A stretch of DNA of 64,000 bases. It comes from Legionella waltersii. Its GTDB lineage: Bacteria; Pseudomonadota; Gammaproteobacteria; Legionellales; Legionellaceae. Below are positions 55,403 through 64,000 of this stretch, piece by piece (positions within the stretch are counted from its first letter, which is position 1; each line of letters opens with the position of its first letter). The stretch is taken from the NCBI RefSeq assembly GCF_001468085.1, contig NZ_LNZB01000006.1:1-64000 (forward strand), in the 5' to 3' direction. The notes under the pieces were generated by a model. It ran no database searches. It saw only the letters and a list, made by a program, of their open reading frames with translations, and had not been told where the DNA came from. A program made the translations under genes and the position numbers.

Positions 55403-55597
55403 ATGTTAATTTTGACCCGTCGTATAGGCGAAACGTTGATAATTGGTGATGATGTAAACATTACTGTGCTTGGCGTTAAAGGCAATCAAGTTCGTTTAGG
55501 TATCAATGCACCAAAAGACGTATCTGTACATCGTGAAGAAATTTATTTACGTATACAACAAGAGAAAGAATCCGACGATTCTGAACAAACAGCATAA
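55403..55597 (+). CDS. csrA: Global post-transcriptional regulator CsrA
   Basis: A 64-residue RNA-binding dimer that binds GGA motifs and controls the switch between replicative and transmissive states in Legionella. The N-terminal [17 protein letters not shown] and the second RNA-contact region [18 protein letters not shown] are intact, including Leu4 and Arg44-type residues. AGGGAG lies about 10 bases before the ATG. The 288-bp upstream region carries PmrA-type motifs, and a hairpin follows the gene. Adjacent to the LPS locus as in L. pneumophila. Confidence 0.97.
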   Translation: MLILTRRIGETLIIGDDVNITVLGVKGNQVRLGINAPKDVSVHREEIYLRIQQEKESDDSEQTA

Positions 55598-55621
55598 ATC
55601 GATTTCAACGCAGCTCATCCA

Positions 55622-55649
55622 GTTCCGAGCACTTAACAATGCTCGGGAC
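55622..55649. terminator. Hairpin between convergent csrA and birA
   Basis: GTTCCGAGC (55622-55630) pairs with GCTCGGGAC (55641-55649), with one G-U pair, over a 10-nt loop. No long T-tract flanks it on either side, so its terminator strength is doubtful. Confidence 0.45.
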
Positions 55650-55673
55650 AAACTCAATCCCGCAAATACACTT

Positions 55674-56669
55674 CTAAGCAATCATAGCGCTACTTAAAGA
55701 CGTATCACCTGACGATAAATAATGGGTATTGCCTTGTGTATCTACTACTATTAATTGACCAAATTGATTAATGCCTTTCGCAATCCCTGTGATGCTTCCT
55801 GTTGATTGAGAAACAGTGATCGCTTGGTTATAGAGGTAATCAACTTGTTTCCATTCATTCAAAAAATAATTTAAATCAGAATTCATGAATTGATCGATAT
55901 ACCTTTCTATAACAGTTAACAAATTAGCGATAATGAAATTTCGATCGAATTGCTTATTGTATATTTCATACAGAGAACACCAAGGCCTATCAAAGGGCAT
56001 GACACTCTCAGGGTCGAGGTTCACGTTTAAGCCCACGCCGATAATCACTTGTGCGCTGCCATTGGTTTCGGCAATTATTTCTATCAGGCTGCCGCATAAT
56101 TTCTTCTCGTTCCATAAAATATCATTAGGCCATTTTATGTGGATGTCTTCATCGAGATGCAATTGCTTGAGCGACGCTAAGACAGCCAAACTTGTGATAA
56201 GACTTAGTCCTGACAGTTTGCCCAGATCACATTGTAAGTTCCATCGACTTGAGCAGTAAATATTATCACCAAAAGGAGAGTGCCATTGCCTACCAAAACG
56301 TCCTTTTCCATGCGTTTGGATTTCAGCACAACAGATATCTATGTCATGGCTTTGAGGACGATCTTTGAGGTAGCGATTTGTCGAATCGATTTCAGTAAAT
56401 GTTTGAATGGAAAACGGACGCTTAAAGCCCAATTTGCAGAGTTCAAAAGTCATCTTCTCAGCGTTTAAAAGCTCTATGGGTTTTGGAAGCTGATATCCTT
56501 TATGTTGCACATGAATAACTGGAACACCTAATTCGTTCAGATGGTTGATCTGTTTCCAAATTGCGGAACGGCTTACACCAATGGCTTTACCTAATTCATT
56601 CCCAGTGTGGCATTTGCCATCACTTAATAAGTTCATTAGTGCGAGTTGGGAAGAATTAAATTGATACAT
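55674..56669 (-). CDS. birA: Bifunctional biotin-protein ligase / biotin operon repressor
   Basis: A 331-residue BirA with an N-terminal winged helix (GKCHTGNELGKAIGVSRSAIWKQINHL; recognition helix at about residues 33-42), the ligase domain with the biotinyl-AMP loop THGKGRFGRQW (about 115-125) and KWPNDILWNEKKLCGSL, and an SH3-like C-terminal domain ending in a DTQG turn. It charges AccB with biotin and probably represses biotin genes. It follows the phosphopantetheinyl transferase gene by 3 bp in one transcription unit. Confidence 0.95.
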   Translation of the reverse strand: MYQFNSSQLALMNLLSDGKCHTGNELGKAIGVSRSAIWKQINHLNELGVPVIHVQHKGYQLPKPIELLNAEKMTFELCKLGFKRPFSIQTFTEIDSTNRYLKDRPQSHDIDICCAEIQTHGKGRFGRQWHSPFGDNIYCSSRWNLQCDLGKLSGLSLITSLAVLASLKQLHLDEDIHIKWPNDILWNEKKLCGSLIEIIAETNGSAQVIIGVGLNVNLDPESVMPFDRPWCSLYEIYNKQFDRNFIIANLLTVIERYIDQFMNSDLNYFLNEWKQVDYLYNQAITVSQSTGSITGIAKGINQFGQLIVVDTQGNTHYLSSGDTSLSSAMIA

Positions 56670-56672
56670 AAG

Positions 56673-57410
56673 TTAAAACTGCAAACTAACATTTTGGTGC
56701 AACTGAACGACTGCATGTCGTATTTCTCTAACAGTGGGATGATGGCACAAAGCCCCAGCACATCCGACTTTAGGCATAAAGGAGCGCAGTTGCCAAGTTG
56801 TATTATGTAATGGGTCATCCACTAGTTGTTTGGTGGGGATGGTTGTTGGGACATGAAACTCTTTGGTTGGGTATGCTAATCCAAGTCCAGAAGCCTTAAT
56901 AAACGCCTCCTTTTGCGACCAAATATGAAAAAATAGAGCAGGCTTTATAGCCTTAGGAGCGTTCATAAAATCTTGAAGTTCGAGCTCCGAAAAGGAAATT
57001 TTAGCGATACCTTCATAAGCTCTGGCTGAAAATTGCTCGATATCAACTCCAAGAGGGTAGCTTTTTCCAACTGCGAGTATGGCTAAATCACCCGTATGGC
57101 TGATATTGAATTGCAGTTTTTGAGAGCTGATTACACTTGGTTTTCCATGGTTGTTAAAAGTAAATTCCAATCGTTCGGGGGCAATGTGTAAGTAACGGGA
57201 GAGAATCACACGCAAAGTGGCTCTAGCAGTAGTAAAACGCCTTTTGTGCTGGCTAAAATAGAACCGATTTGCCCTGGAGTGCTCATCTTCATTGAGTAAT
57301 TGTTCTGCACCATGGAATTCATCTTCTAATGAAAATTGCCATAGATCGATGCGTGACTCATTAAGAATACAGTGTTCTGTATTGAGTGGTGTGAATCCTG
57401 TGATTATCAT
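56673..57410 (-). CDS. 4'-phosphopantetheinyl transferase, Sfp type
   Basis: A 245-residue enzyme that moves phosphopantetheine from CoA to carrier-protein serines. LQFNISHTGDLAILAV, PLGVDIEQF (about residues 119-127, Mg ligands Asp and Glu) and WSQKEAFIKASGLGL (about 170-184) are the Sfp signatures. Pseudo-dimeric length is normal. The pairing with birA places two cofactor-attaching enzymes together, facing accA. It could serve fatty-acid ACP or secondary carriers; Sfp type usually means broad range. ATG 57408-57410 is used. Confidence 0.9.
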   Translation of the reverse strand: MIITGFTPLNTEHCILNESRIDLWQFSLEDEFHGAEQLLNEDEHSRANRFYFSQHKRRFTTARATLRVILSRYLHIAPERLEFTFNNHGKPSVISSQKLQFNISHTGDLAILAVGKSYPLGVDIEQFSARAYEGIAKISFSELELQDFMNAPKAIKPALFFHIWSQKEAFIKASGLGLAYPTKEFHVPTTIPTKQLVDDPLHNTTWQLRSFMPKVGCAGALCHHPTVREIRHAVVQLHQNVSLQF

Positions 57411-57453
57411 CTGTCCTTTCTGGAATCTGGCGTCTATTTTCGGTTCAGAGTAT

Positions 57454-57540
57454 TATATACCCAAGATAATGCAAATTGCGACTTTTATCCGGATGCTTTT
57501 TTGCATAAAATATTGCATTTTTCAGTATCTTGGGTATATA
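57454..57540. repeat. 15-bp perfect inverted repeat upstream of accA
   Basis: TATATACCCAAGATA (57454-57468) is followed after 57 bases by its exact complement (57526-57540). A shorter inner pair, AATGCAA/TTGCATT, extends the symmetry. It fills most of the divergent gap between the transferase gene and accA. A MITE-like insertion or a shared operator are both possible. Confidence 0.75.
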
Positions 57541-57573
57541 CCCGATTTAATTAATTGACTATAAGAGTAATCA

Positions 57574-58527
57574 ATGAGTAGACAGTTTTTGGATTTTGAA
57601 CAACCTATTGAAGAGTTAAACCAAAAAATTGAAGCACTTCGCATGGTTGGTAGTGATAATCAAGTGAATCTCGGAGAGGAAATTGCTCGATTGGAGTCAA
57701 AATGTTCCGAGCTAACCGCCAATATTTTTTCCAAATTAGAGCCCTGGCAAATCGCTCAACTGGCTCGGCATCCATTGCGTCCTCAAACCACGGATTATAT
57801 TGAGCGAATTTTTTCTGATTTTCAGGAATTGCACGGGGATCGAAGTTGTTCTTCTGCGCCAGCAATCATTGGTGGGATTGCCCGTTTGAATGGTGAACCT
57901 GTCATGGTAATGGGACACCAAAAGGGCAAACGGACCAAAGAAAAAGTATATCGTAATTTTGGTATGGCAAGACCAGAAGAATACCGAAAAGCCTTGCGTT
58001 TGATGAAAATGGCTGAAAAATTCAAGTTACCGATCGTTACTTTTATAGATACGGCAGGGGCTTATCCTGGAATAGGTGCTGAGGAGCGTAACCAGTCTGA
58101 AGCTATTGCACGTAATTTATACGAGATGTCTCGCTTAAAAACCCCAATTATTTGTATTGTGACAGGGGAAGCTGGTTCGGGTGGTGCATTGGCGATAGGG
58201 GTTGGTGATCGAGTAATCATGTTGCAATTTAGTATCTATTCAGTGATCTCTCCAGAAGGTTGTGCATCGATTCTTTGGAAGGATGCAGCAAAAGCAAGCG
58301 AAGCAGCAAGGGCTATGGGCATCACTGCAGATAGAATTTATGAAAATAAATTGGTAGACATGGTGGTGGCTGAGCCACTTGGCGGTGCTCACCGTAATAT
58401 CGATGAAATGGCAAATCGATTGAAAGAGATATTAGTCAAAGAGTTTAAAGCTCTAGGCTCAATGTCTTTAAGCCAACTTATCGATGAACGCTATAAGAAA
58501 TTCATGAAGATGGGGGCCTGTGACTAA
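57574..58527 (+). CDS. accA: Acetyl-CoA carboxylase carboxyltransferase subunit alpha
   Basis: A 317-residue subunit that, with AccD, moves CO2 from biotin on AccB to acetyl-CoA. [24 protein letters not shown] (core at about residues 66-89), [41 protein letters not shown] and [16 protein letters not shown] are typical AccA segments. Length equals that of E. coli AccA (319). tilS begins 8 bases before its stop codon, so the pair is probably co-transcribed. Confidence 0.97.
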   Translation: MSRQFLDFEQPIEELNQKIEALRMVGSDNQVNLGEEIARLESKCSELTANIFSKLEPWQIAQLARHPLRPQTTDYIERIFSDFQELHGDRSCSSAPAIIGGIARLNGEPVMVMGHQKGKRTKEKVYRNFGMARPEEYRKALRLMKMAEKFKLPIVTFIDTAGAYPGIGAEERNQSEAIARNLYEMSRLKTPIICIVTGEAGSGGALAIGVGDRVIMLQFSIYSVISPEGCASILWKDAAKASEAARAMGITADRIYENKLVDMVVAEPLGGAHRNIDEMANRLKEILVKEFKALGSMSLSQLIDERYKKFMKMGACD

Positions 58528-59746
58528 GAATTTATTGAGCAACTCTTGGATCACGCACTTCGAAACCTATAGGAAAGTAGTCGTAGGGTTTAGCGCAGGG
58601 CTAGACTCTACGGTCCTCTTGCATACACTTTCTTCTTTACCCACGTTAAAAAACAAATTATTAGCAGTGCACATTAATCATGGTATAAGTCCTAAGGCCA
58701 ACGTTTGGCAAGATCACGCTGAACAAATAAGTAAAGGCTTAGGCGTTGAATTTAAAGCCCAATCCATCAAGTTTAGTCGTGATGCAAACATTGAAGCTCA
58801 AGCAAGAGCAGCGCGTTATGACTTTTTTTATAGCATAATTTCAAAACAAGATTGTTTAGTGCTTGGTCACCATAAAGATGATCAAGTGGAAACTTTATTA
58901 TTGCAACTTTTTAGGGGGGCTGGCATAGAGGGTTTAAGTGCTATGAAGGAGATTAGCACATCAGAATCCATAAGCATTGCCAGACCTTTTTTACAGTGTT
59001 CTCGAAAGGATTTAGAGAGGTATGCTCTAGAGCATGAATTGGCTTGGGTAGAAGATGAGAGTAATAGTGACACCAGGTATTCCAGAAATTTCTTACGTCA
59101 CTCAATGATTCCATTGATCGAGGAAAAGTGGCCAGGAGCAAAAGATAGTATTGCCAGAGCAGCTGATCATTGCCAGGAAGCAGCTAAAAATCTAGAGGAA
59201 CTAGCAATCATGGATTGTCCTAATCTACTAAACAAAGAAAAGGAATTGGTTTTAACCGATATTCGTGATTTAAGTTCTTCTCGCATGATTAATGTACTTA
59301 GGTATTGGCTCAAAGGAAATGCGGTTCTAATGCCACCAACCGTTATTTTGCATCGTGTGCTTGACGAAGTGCTTAAGGCAAAAACTGATGCGCAGCCCCT
59401 TGTAGAATGGGATAGGGTGAAAATTAGGCGGTACAAAGACACGCTATATTTAGAAAGTTCCAAAACAAATGAATCGGTTAAATTAGATATCACCGTCGAG
59501 GCTCTAGTACAAGATGCTATTTCCAAGGGTATGTTTGTTCCTGAAAATGCTGAAATAGAAGTCAAATATCGACAGGGGGGAGAGCGGTTCATTTGGCATG
59601 GGCAAACTAAATCCCTGAAAAAACTATTCCAAGAATGGGGTGTTCCACCATGGAATAGAGATAAAATTCCTTTAATATATATTAACCATCAGTTAGCTGC
59701 TGTGGGTAGTTATGCTATAAGCGATGTTTTTTATAAAGCATTTTAA
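58520..59746 (+). CDS. tilS: tRNA(Ile)-lysidine synthase
   Basis: A 408-residue ATP-dependent enzyme that modifies C34 of tRNA-Ile(CAU). The PP-loop is [15 protein letters not shown] at about residues 20-34, with Ala in the usual first Gly position of SGGx[44 protein letters not shown] (about 115-134) and the [17 protein letters not shown] region follow, then a C-terminal TilS domain ending in [17 protein letters not shown]. It overlaps accA by 8 bp; its 3' end overlaps the convergent YfhO-like gene by 32 bp. Confidence 0.95.
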   Translation: MTKNLLSNSWITHFETYRKVVVGFSAGLDSTVLLHTLSSLPTLKNKLLAVHINHGISPKANVWQDHAEQISKGLGVEFKAQSIKFSRDANIEAQARAARYDFFYSIISKQDCLVLGHHKDDQVETLLLQLFRGAGIEGLSAMKEISTSESISIARPFLQCSRKDLERYALEHELAWVEDESNSDTRYSRNFLRHSMIPLIEEKWPGAKDSIARAADHCQEAAKNLEELAIMDCPNLLNKEKELVLTDIRDLSSSRMINVLRYWLKGNAVLMPPTVILHRVLDEVLKAKTDAQPLVEWDRVKIRRYKDTLYLESSKTNESVKLDITVEALVQDAISKGMFVPENAEIEVKYRQGGERFIWHGQTKSLKKLFQEWGVPPWNRDKIPLIYINHQLAAVGSYAISDVFYKAF

Positions 59747-62102
59747 CGCTGTAATTTTCTCGCACAAAACCAATTAAACAACTCATAACTGCACTTAAGA
59801 AAGTGAAAATGGATATCCATTTACCTTTTTCATAGCTTGGACTTGTGAAGGTAAGCTCAATATTCTTAGCTCCTTCTTGTAAAGGAACGCCAATCAAAAC
59901 GAGATTTGCCCGTACAGGGGTAACCTTTTTATCATCAACAGCAGCAACCCACCCAGGATAATAGTTCTCAGAGACAATAAGCATCGAGTCGGCTGGAGCT
60001 GGCTTACTCAACTCAAGTAAAATTCTGCCTGGGGTATATAGTTTGGTATGAACTTTTATTTGAAGTGCTTCGGGCACTGTCTTCATTGCTTTGGTTTTCA
60101 AATTGAAGTCTGGGCTAATCAAAGCGAGCCGGTCTAGTGGAAAATCTGATCTGCCTAAAGCTTCAGTGGTATTGTTATCGGGAAATTCTAAAACTCCAGG
60201 GGCTATCCAGGCGAATGGGTGATGAATTGGTAGCTTATAAAGAGATACATCGGTCCCAGCACTGTTGGTTATTGGGCCTATGATTTTTTTTATGCCTGGG
60301 AAAGAGATTGATTCCGCATTTGTCAAAATATAATTTGTGTTGGTGAGAGCCAATGAAGTTGGATTAACAAGTCGGTTTGCATCTTGAAAAAAACGATAGC
60401 GGCTAATTTCATTGCCATGATATCCCAAAGTGAGTCGAATGTGATGTATCATTAAACCATCCCAGTGAAGATAGGGATCTCTATCAGAGAGTTTATTGTT
60501 AACCGTAGCCTCTGCAATGACTCTAGATGGTTCTTTTAAGTGTTTTAGATAATCAATGATAGGATCTGAACTAAATACTTGTTTTGCAGGTGGAGTACTC
60601 CTCCAATAAAATCTATCAATCGACCAAAGATCTAAAATACAAACGAGAACAAGAAAGATACTGCTTGCAGATGTGAATTTTTTATTACTCCCTACGGAGA
60701 ATAAGGAAACAATAGTGAGCAGAGTAAAAACTAGACTTCTAATAGCCCCAATTTGAAGTTCATTTGCTCCTACCTCTACTTTACTAATGGATTGACTATC
60801 ACTGAGACGCTGTGCAAATTGAGATAGCATCCCGGACAAGGCAAATAAGGTGATGATTGAGGCAATAATCAACCAACCTATGAGAAATTTTTTATTTACT
60901 GCATGATTAATGGCTTGCTCAACTCCAATGGATGCCAGCATAGCTATAGCAAAGGAAGTAACAAAGAAGATTGAACTAGGTGATCGAAAGAATTTATTTC
61001 CTGGGATGAACTGATATACAAATTGGTAGAATGGAGTATATCTTCCTAGTGCCCAAAAGAGTGCTATTAACCCCACCCAAAACCAAAATTTATAGAAATT
61101 TCGACTTGCCTCCTTTAAGGTTGATCTAAAGCCTAGGGCAGCCAGAATCAGGATGGATACTCCAATATATTCACTGTGAAAATGGATTTGGTTACGTCCC
61201 CAATAGTTATCTAAAATGCCTGAGAACTGAGGTAAATAGAGATTAATTAGCTCCTCAATGGGAAATGAAAATTCAGTTGCCTGTTCATAATTTATACCGC
61301 CAGCTCGGGGTGACCAGGAGGTATATTCAAAAACTGGCAAATATTGAATGGCTCCTATACAGATGCCAAGAGATACAAAAGCAAGCGCTAAACACAAACG
61401 TTTAATGATTAGGCTGACAGGTGTGGTTTTTTCTTTGTAAATGCTATATACGAGATAAAGACTCCATGCTGCTGAAGAAATAAGCATGTACTGAAATAAT
61501 TGTGGGTGAGGGGAAAGCACTGCTAAGCCAGTCGTAATAGAAATGAGCCCCCAGGCCCACTTTTTTCCATCACGAAGGGCGCAAGTTAACACAGCTAAAA
61601 GCATGGGGAAAAGTGCATTTACAAATAATTTTCCATCGTGTCCTGCTGACACGAGTGAAGAAACAAAACCGCTCATCATATAGGCTAATCCACCAACAAG
61701 GGCGGGGGTAAATGATGCTTTTATACTGATACGTAGAAATGCATAGGTCGCAATTCCACAAAGCAATAAATGCATAACCATTCCTAATGACATTGCAAGA
61801 TCCACTGGCAAGAGAAGTCTTAGTAGAAATGTTGGATAGAAAATATCACCGTGCATTGCTGCGATGAAAGGCATTCCCCCTTGAAGATAGGGGTTCCATA
61901 AGGGGAGTTTGCCATTTTCAATAAAATAGGTTGCAGCAAAATTTCTGAATGCGTATCCTGCCTTGAATTGATCACTGTCAGGGTTAACTAAAAAATCCCC
62001 ATACAAAATAGGCCAGGCAAGTGACATTACGCAAGCTAAATAAATGAACAGGGCCCACCAGTTAGTGTGTTTAGGCTCTTTGTTAACAGCGCTGTAACTC
62101 AT
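59715..62102 (-). CDS. YfhO-like GT-C membrane protein
   Basis: A 795-residue protein with about 11 to 13 membrane helices in its first 480 residues and one at the C-terminus (about 768-785), with a periplasmic domain between. The first loop has LYGDFLVNPDSDQFKAGYAFRNF, with acids in the GT-C catalytic place, and LPLWNPYLQGGMPFIA (about 57-72) is the clear YfhO-family motif. YfhO enzymes add sugars, often GlcNAc, to cell-surface glycolipids or polymers from lipid-P donors. It overlaps the upstream glycosyltransferase by 4 bp and tilS by 32 bp at its 3' end. Confidence 0.8.
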   Translation of the reverse strand: MSYSAVNKEPKHTNWWALFIYLACVMSLAWPILYGDFLVNPDSDQFKAGYAFRNFAATYFIENGKLPLWNPYLQGGMPFIAAMHGDIFYPTFLLRLLLPVDLAMSLGMVMHLLLCGIATYAFLRISIKASFTPALVGGLAYMMSGFVSSLVSAGHDGKLFVNALFPMLLAVLTCALRDGKKWAWGLISITTGLAVLSPHPQLFQYMLISSAAWSLYLVYSIYKEKTTPVSLIIKRLCLALAFVSLGICIGAIQYLPVFEYTSWSPRAGGINYEQATEFSFPIEELINLYLPQFSGILDNYWGRNQIHFHSEYIGVSILILAALGFRSTLKEASRNFYKFWFWVGLIALFWALGRYTPFYQFVYQFIPGNKFFRSPSSIFFVTSFAIAMLASIGVEQAINHAVNKKFLIGWLIIASIITLFALSGMLSQFAQRLSDSQSISKVEVGANELQIGAIRSLVFTLLTIVSLFSVGSNKKFTSASSIFLVLVCILDLWSIDRFYWRSTPPAKQVFSSDPIIDYLKHLKEPSRVIAEATVNNKLSDRDPYLHWDGLMIHHIRLTLGYHGNEISRYRFFQDANRLVNPTSLALTNTNYILTNAESISFPGIKKIIGPITNSAGTDVSLYKLPIHHPFAWIAPGVLEFPDNNTTEALGRSDFPLDRLALISPDFNLKTKAMKTVPEALQIKVHTKLYTPGRILLELSKPAPADSMLIVSENYYPGWVAAVDDKKVTPVRANLVLIGVPLQEGAKNIELTFTSPSYEKGKWISIFTFLSAVMSCLIGFVRENYSVKMLYKKHRL

Positions 62103-63295
62103 TTGGATAAAACCTTGTTATAGAGATTCAAAAAAACCTGCGTGCACTTTGATTCTGTAAAGTGTTCCTGCATTTTTGACCGTCCTTCTCGTCCCATTTG
62201 TTCCAATAAACGGGAATTATTCATTAGCTCCATTATGTTTGTATTTAAAGAAGCTATGTCGCCTTCATTGACTAGAAAACCAGTTATTCCATCTTCAATG
62301 ATGTCAGATAGCCCTCCAGATCGATAAGCTACAACCGGGGTTCCACAGAATAAAGCCTCAATTGCAACTAAACTCAATCCTTCATCTCGAGATGGCACAA
62401 TAAGTAGTGAACTGGTTTGATATAACTGAGCTAGCTCATCTTGGCTCATTTGAGCATGCCAGCGAACTCGAGATGTTATGTTCAAGTGTTGAGCAAGAAT
62501 TTTAAGCTTATGTTCATTAATTCCATCCCCAACAAGATCTAAGCTTATTGTATCAGGCAGATGCGCCAAAGCATTCAATAAATCAGAAACTCCCTTTTGT
62601 TCGTTGAGTCGACCTACAAATAAAAGAGAGGGTCGACGGGGGTATTTTCCCAGCTCAAAAATCTTAGTATTGATTGGCATAGGTATAATCGGTATTTGTA
62701 GATTTGGTACAACAGATATCGCTTTTCTCGACAACCATGAGCTGACAGAGGTGACCGCCGCAATTCGTTTTGCAATGTATGAAAATACCCGGATGGCTAT
62801 TTTTGATGATAGAGCGAGCCTTAGGTCACTCCCATGAAGCGTGATAATAAGAGGGAGCTTTTTTGCAGCAAAGAAGCTTGAGATCCCATTAGGGATCCAC
62901 CAATGCGCATGGATTAAATCAGGCTTAAATTCCTTAATAGTCTTTTTTATGCATCTATTTTGGGCAGTAAGCAGTCCTAAGAATGCGAGCTTTGATCTGT
63001 ATTGGCTTTTTACCTGCTCAGCCATACTACCAGTGTATGCTAGACTTTCCCAACCGGAAGGGGCGTAGCGGAATCGTTTTACTTCAATTCCATCTAATTC
63101 TTCAGAATGCTTCAGGTTTTTTGCTGAAGGCGCAATAACTTTGATGAGACAACCTCTACCACTTAATGACTTTGCTAATCTGAAGAGAAATTCCCCGGCG
63201 CTATCACCAATATAACGTGGGAATGAATGGGTTATGAATAGGATTCGAAGTGGAATTTGATCATTCGGTTGTGTTTTTATGCTGGGAAATCCCAT
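62099..63295 (-). CDS. Glycosyltransferase, GT4 family
   Basis: A 398-residue GT-B enzyme. LRILFITHSFPRYIGDSAGEFL near residues 16-37, IHAHWWIPNGISSFFAA, and in the C-terminal domain LLFVGRLNEQKGVSDLL (about 223-239) and SRDEGLSLVAIEALFCGTPVVAYRSGG with the E-x7-E motif (core about 302-328). It sits between a GT2 gene, overlapped by 35 bp, and the YfhO-like gene, overlapped by 4 bp, so the three are one operon. This may make a separate glycolipid or glycoprotein sugar rather than O-antigen. Confidence 0.87.
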   Translation of the reverse strand: MGFPSIKTQPNDQIPLRILFITHSFPRYIGDSAGEFLFRLAKSLSGRGCLIKVIAPSAKNLKHSEELDGIEVKRFRYAPSGWESLAYTGSMAEQVKSQYRSKLAFLGLLTAQNRCIKKTIKEFKPDLIHAHWWIPNGISSFFAAKKLPLIITLHGSDLRLALSSKIAIRVFSYIAKRIAAVTSVSSWLSRKAISVVPNLQIPIIPMPINTKIFELGKYPRRPSLLFVGRLNEQKGVSDLLNALAHLPDTISLDLVGDGINEHKLKILAQHLNITSRVRWHAQMSQDELAQLYQTSSLLIVPSRDEGLSLVAIEALFCGTPVVAYRSGGLSDIIEDGITGFLVNEGDIASLNTNIMELMNNSRLLEQMGREGRSKMQEHFTESKCTQVFLNLYNKVLSK

Positions 63296-64000
63296 CTATC
63301 ATCCTTTTTAACTCACGCTGCTCAGCTCTCAGTGCAGCAATTTGTTCACCTAAAATGCCTGTGACAAAAAACAAAGTGCCAATGCTCAAGCTAGTTTGAA
63401 TAATCGCCCAAAATGGCCTAGTTCCTTGACCACTAATAAGTAACATGAAGCCGAAAAGGGTAGCCAGAAAAAACATGCAAGCCCCAAGAACCCCAAACGC
63501 TAAAAGTGGCTTTTGGCTGTGTTTAAGTTCAAACCAAACCGCTATCATGTCAAAGATTCCTTTAGGAATTCGAGATATCCCAAACTTAGACTGACCTTCA
63601 TGGCGTGGATACAATGGGATTGGTACTTCGCTTACTGTAAACCCGTCATTTACAGCCACAGCAACCATATAGCGATGCCAATCTGGCCGATCTGGTTGTG
63701 TTTCCATGATTTCTCGGCGATAAGCTTTTACATTATTTAAATCGCGTACAGGTAGCTTGAATAATCGTTTTGATAACTTATTGTAAACTGTTGAAACAAA
63801 GGCCTTTTGGTATTTACCTTTTTTAAAGCCAGTCACTATATCTGATCTTCCTTCAATTATGGGCTGAACAAGACTGGGTAAATCCAGAGGGTTGAATTGT
63901 AAATCAGCGGGATAAAACACAAGAATTTTAGCATTTGATTCTTGATATCCTAATCGAAGAGCATTGGCAATACCCATACTTTTTCGTTGTCTCAAACTTC
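63261..64000 (-). CDS. GT2 polyprenyl-phosphate glycosyltransferase, 5' end beyond window
   Basis: C-terminal part of about 245 residues of a DPM1/GtrB-like enzyme; the gene runs past base 64000. The visible part begins at the QRKSMGIANALRLGYQES motif, followed by LVFYPADLQFNPLDLPSLV, where PADLQ is the DxD-like metal site. NNVKAYRRE, YPRHEGQSKFGISR and two hydrophobic helices (residues about 165-185 and 198-218 of the visible part) come next, with a charged tail. It supplies a lipid-linked sugar, most likely to the YfhO-like protein two genes on. Confidence 0.85.
   Translation of the reverse strand, partial: SLRQRKSMGIANALRLGYQESNAKILVFYPADLQFNPLDLPSLVQPIIEGRSDIVTGFKKGKYQKAFVSTVYNKLSKRLFKLPVRDLNNVKAYRREIMETQPDRPDWHRYMVAVAVNDGFTVSEVPIPLYPRHEGQSKFGISRIPKGIFDMIAVWFELKHSQKPLLAFGVLGACMFFLATLFGFMLLISGQGTRPFWAIIQTSLSIGTLFFVTGILGEQIAALRAEQRELKRMIDGISQHKNTTE

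Noticed and set aside
55506-55697. Small plus-strand open frame overlapping csrA
   Set aside because: It overlaps csrA in another frame, has no ribosome binding site and no family resemblance.
1-64000. tRNA or rRNA genes and insertion-sequence transposases
   Set aside because: None was recognised on either strand by reading; no transposase-like protein is encoded.

Overview
The window looks like a chromosomal segment of a Legionella-type gammaproteobacterium. It is AT-rich. It carries a complete set of genes for a legionaminic-acid-type nonulosonate next to csrA, birA, accA and tilS, and two CTTAATATT (PmrA-type) motifs lie upstream of csrA. Most of the window, about 5.5 to 55.1 kb, is one large lipopolysaccharide/O-antigen locus. 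Species assignment is an inference from gene content only.

Left flank (1-5.4 kb): lipA, a DUF945 protein with a (Gln-Thr)12 hexamer repeat, a POT-family peptide transporter interrupted by an in-frame TAA, and a methyltransferase. Sugar nucleotide section (5.5-15 kb, + strand): hisF-like, hisH-like, neuA, neuB, neuC, neuD and a CBS-aminotransferase fusion are packed with ATGA overlaps and should make CMP-legionaminate-type sugars. They are followed by wbpA-wbpB-wbpD-like genes for a diacetamido-uronic acid. A 135-bp tandem repeat array separates these from a minus-strand operon (15.7-21.3 kb) with two glycosyltransferases and an FnlA/WbvB, WbvR-like and FnlC/WbvD-like trio for a 6-deoxy-L-HexNAc sugar.

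Assembly section (21.5-27.3 kb): a WbpV-like reductase, Wzz, a WbpG-like sugar amidotransferase, Wzx and a Wzy candidate, which points to the Wzy-dependent export route. A very AT-rich accessory part (27.4-34.3 kb) holds a GtrA flippase, a GtrB-like transferase, a GT-C-like enzyme and several tailoring enzymes (acetyltransferases, WbqC, methyltransferase, PhyH dioxygenase). Next come pgi, rmlB, rmlA and a WecE-type transaminase (dTDP-Fuc4N branch), then MBOAT and SGNH acylation proteins and two Gfo/Idh oxidoreductases on the minus strand.

The section at 44.5-55.1 kb carries a second, independent HisH/HisF/WbpG amidotransferase set, a methyltransferase, and what looks like a second lipid-linked sugar modification system (GT-C, SMR-type half-flippase, alkaline-phosphatase-like protein, GT2). 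It ends with a WbpL/WecA-type initiating transferase. The right flank has csrA, birA with a phosphopantetheinyl transferase, accA-tilS, and a minus-strand trio of sugar-transfer genes cut by the window edge.

The most interesting points are the two amidotransferase sets, in which the HisF paralogues have each lost a different one of the two catalytic aspartates of true HisF; the two parallel periplasmic modification modules; the CBS-aminotransferase fusion; the 135-bp array; the broken transporter; and the likely PmrA control of csrA.
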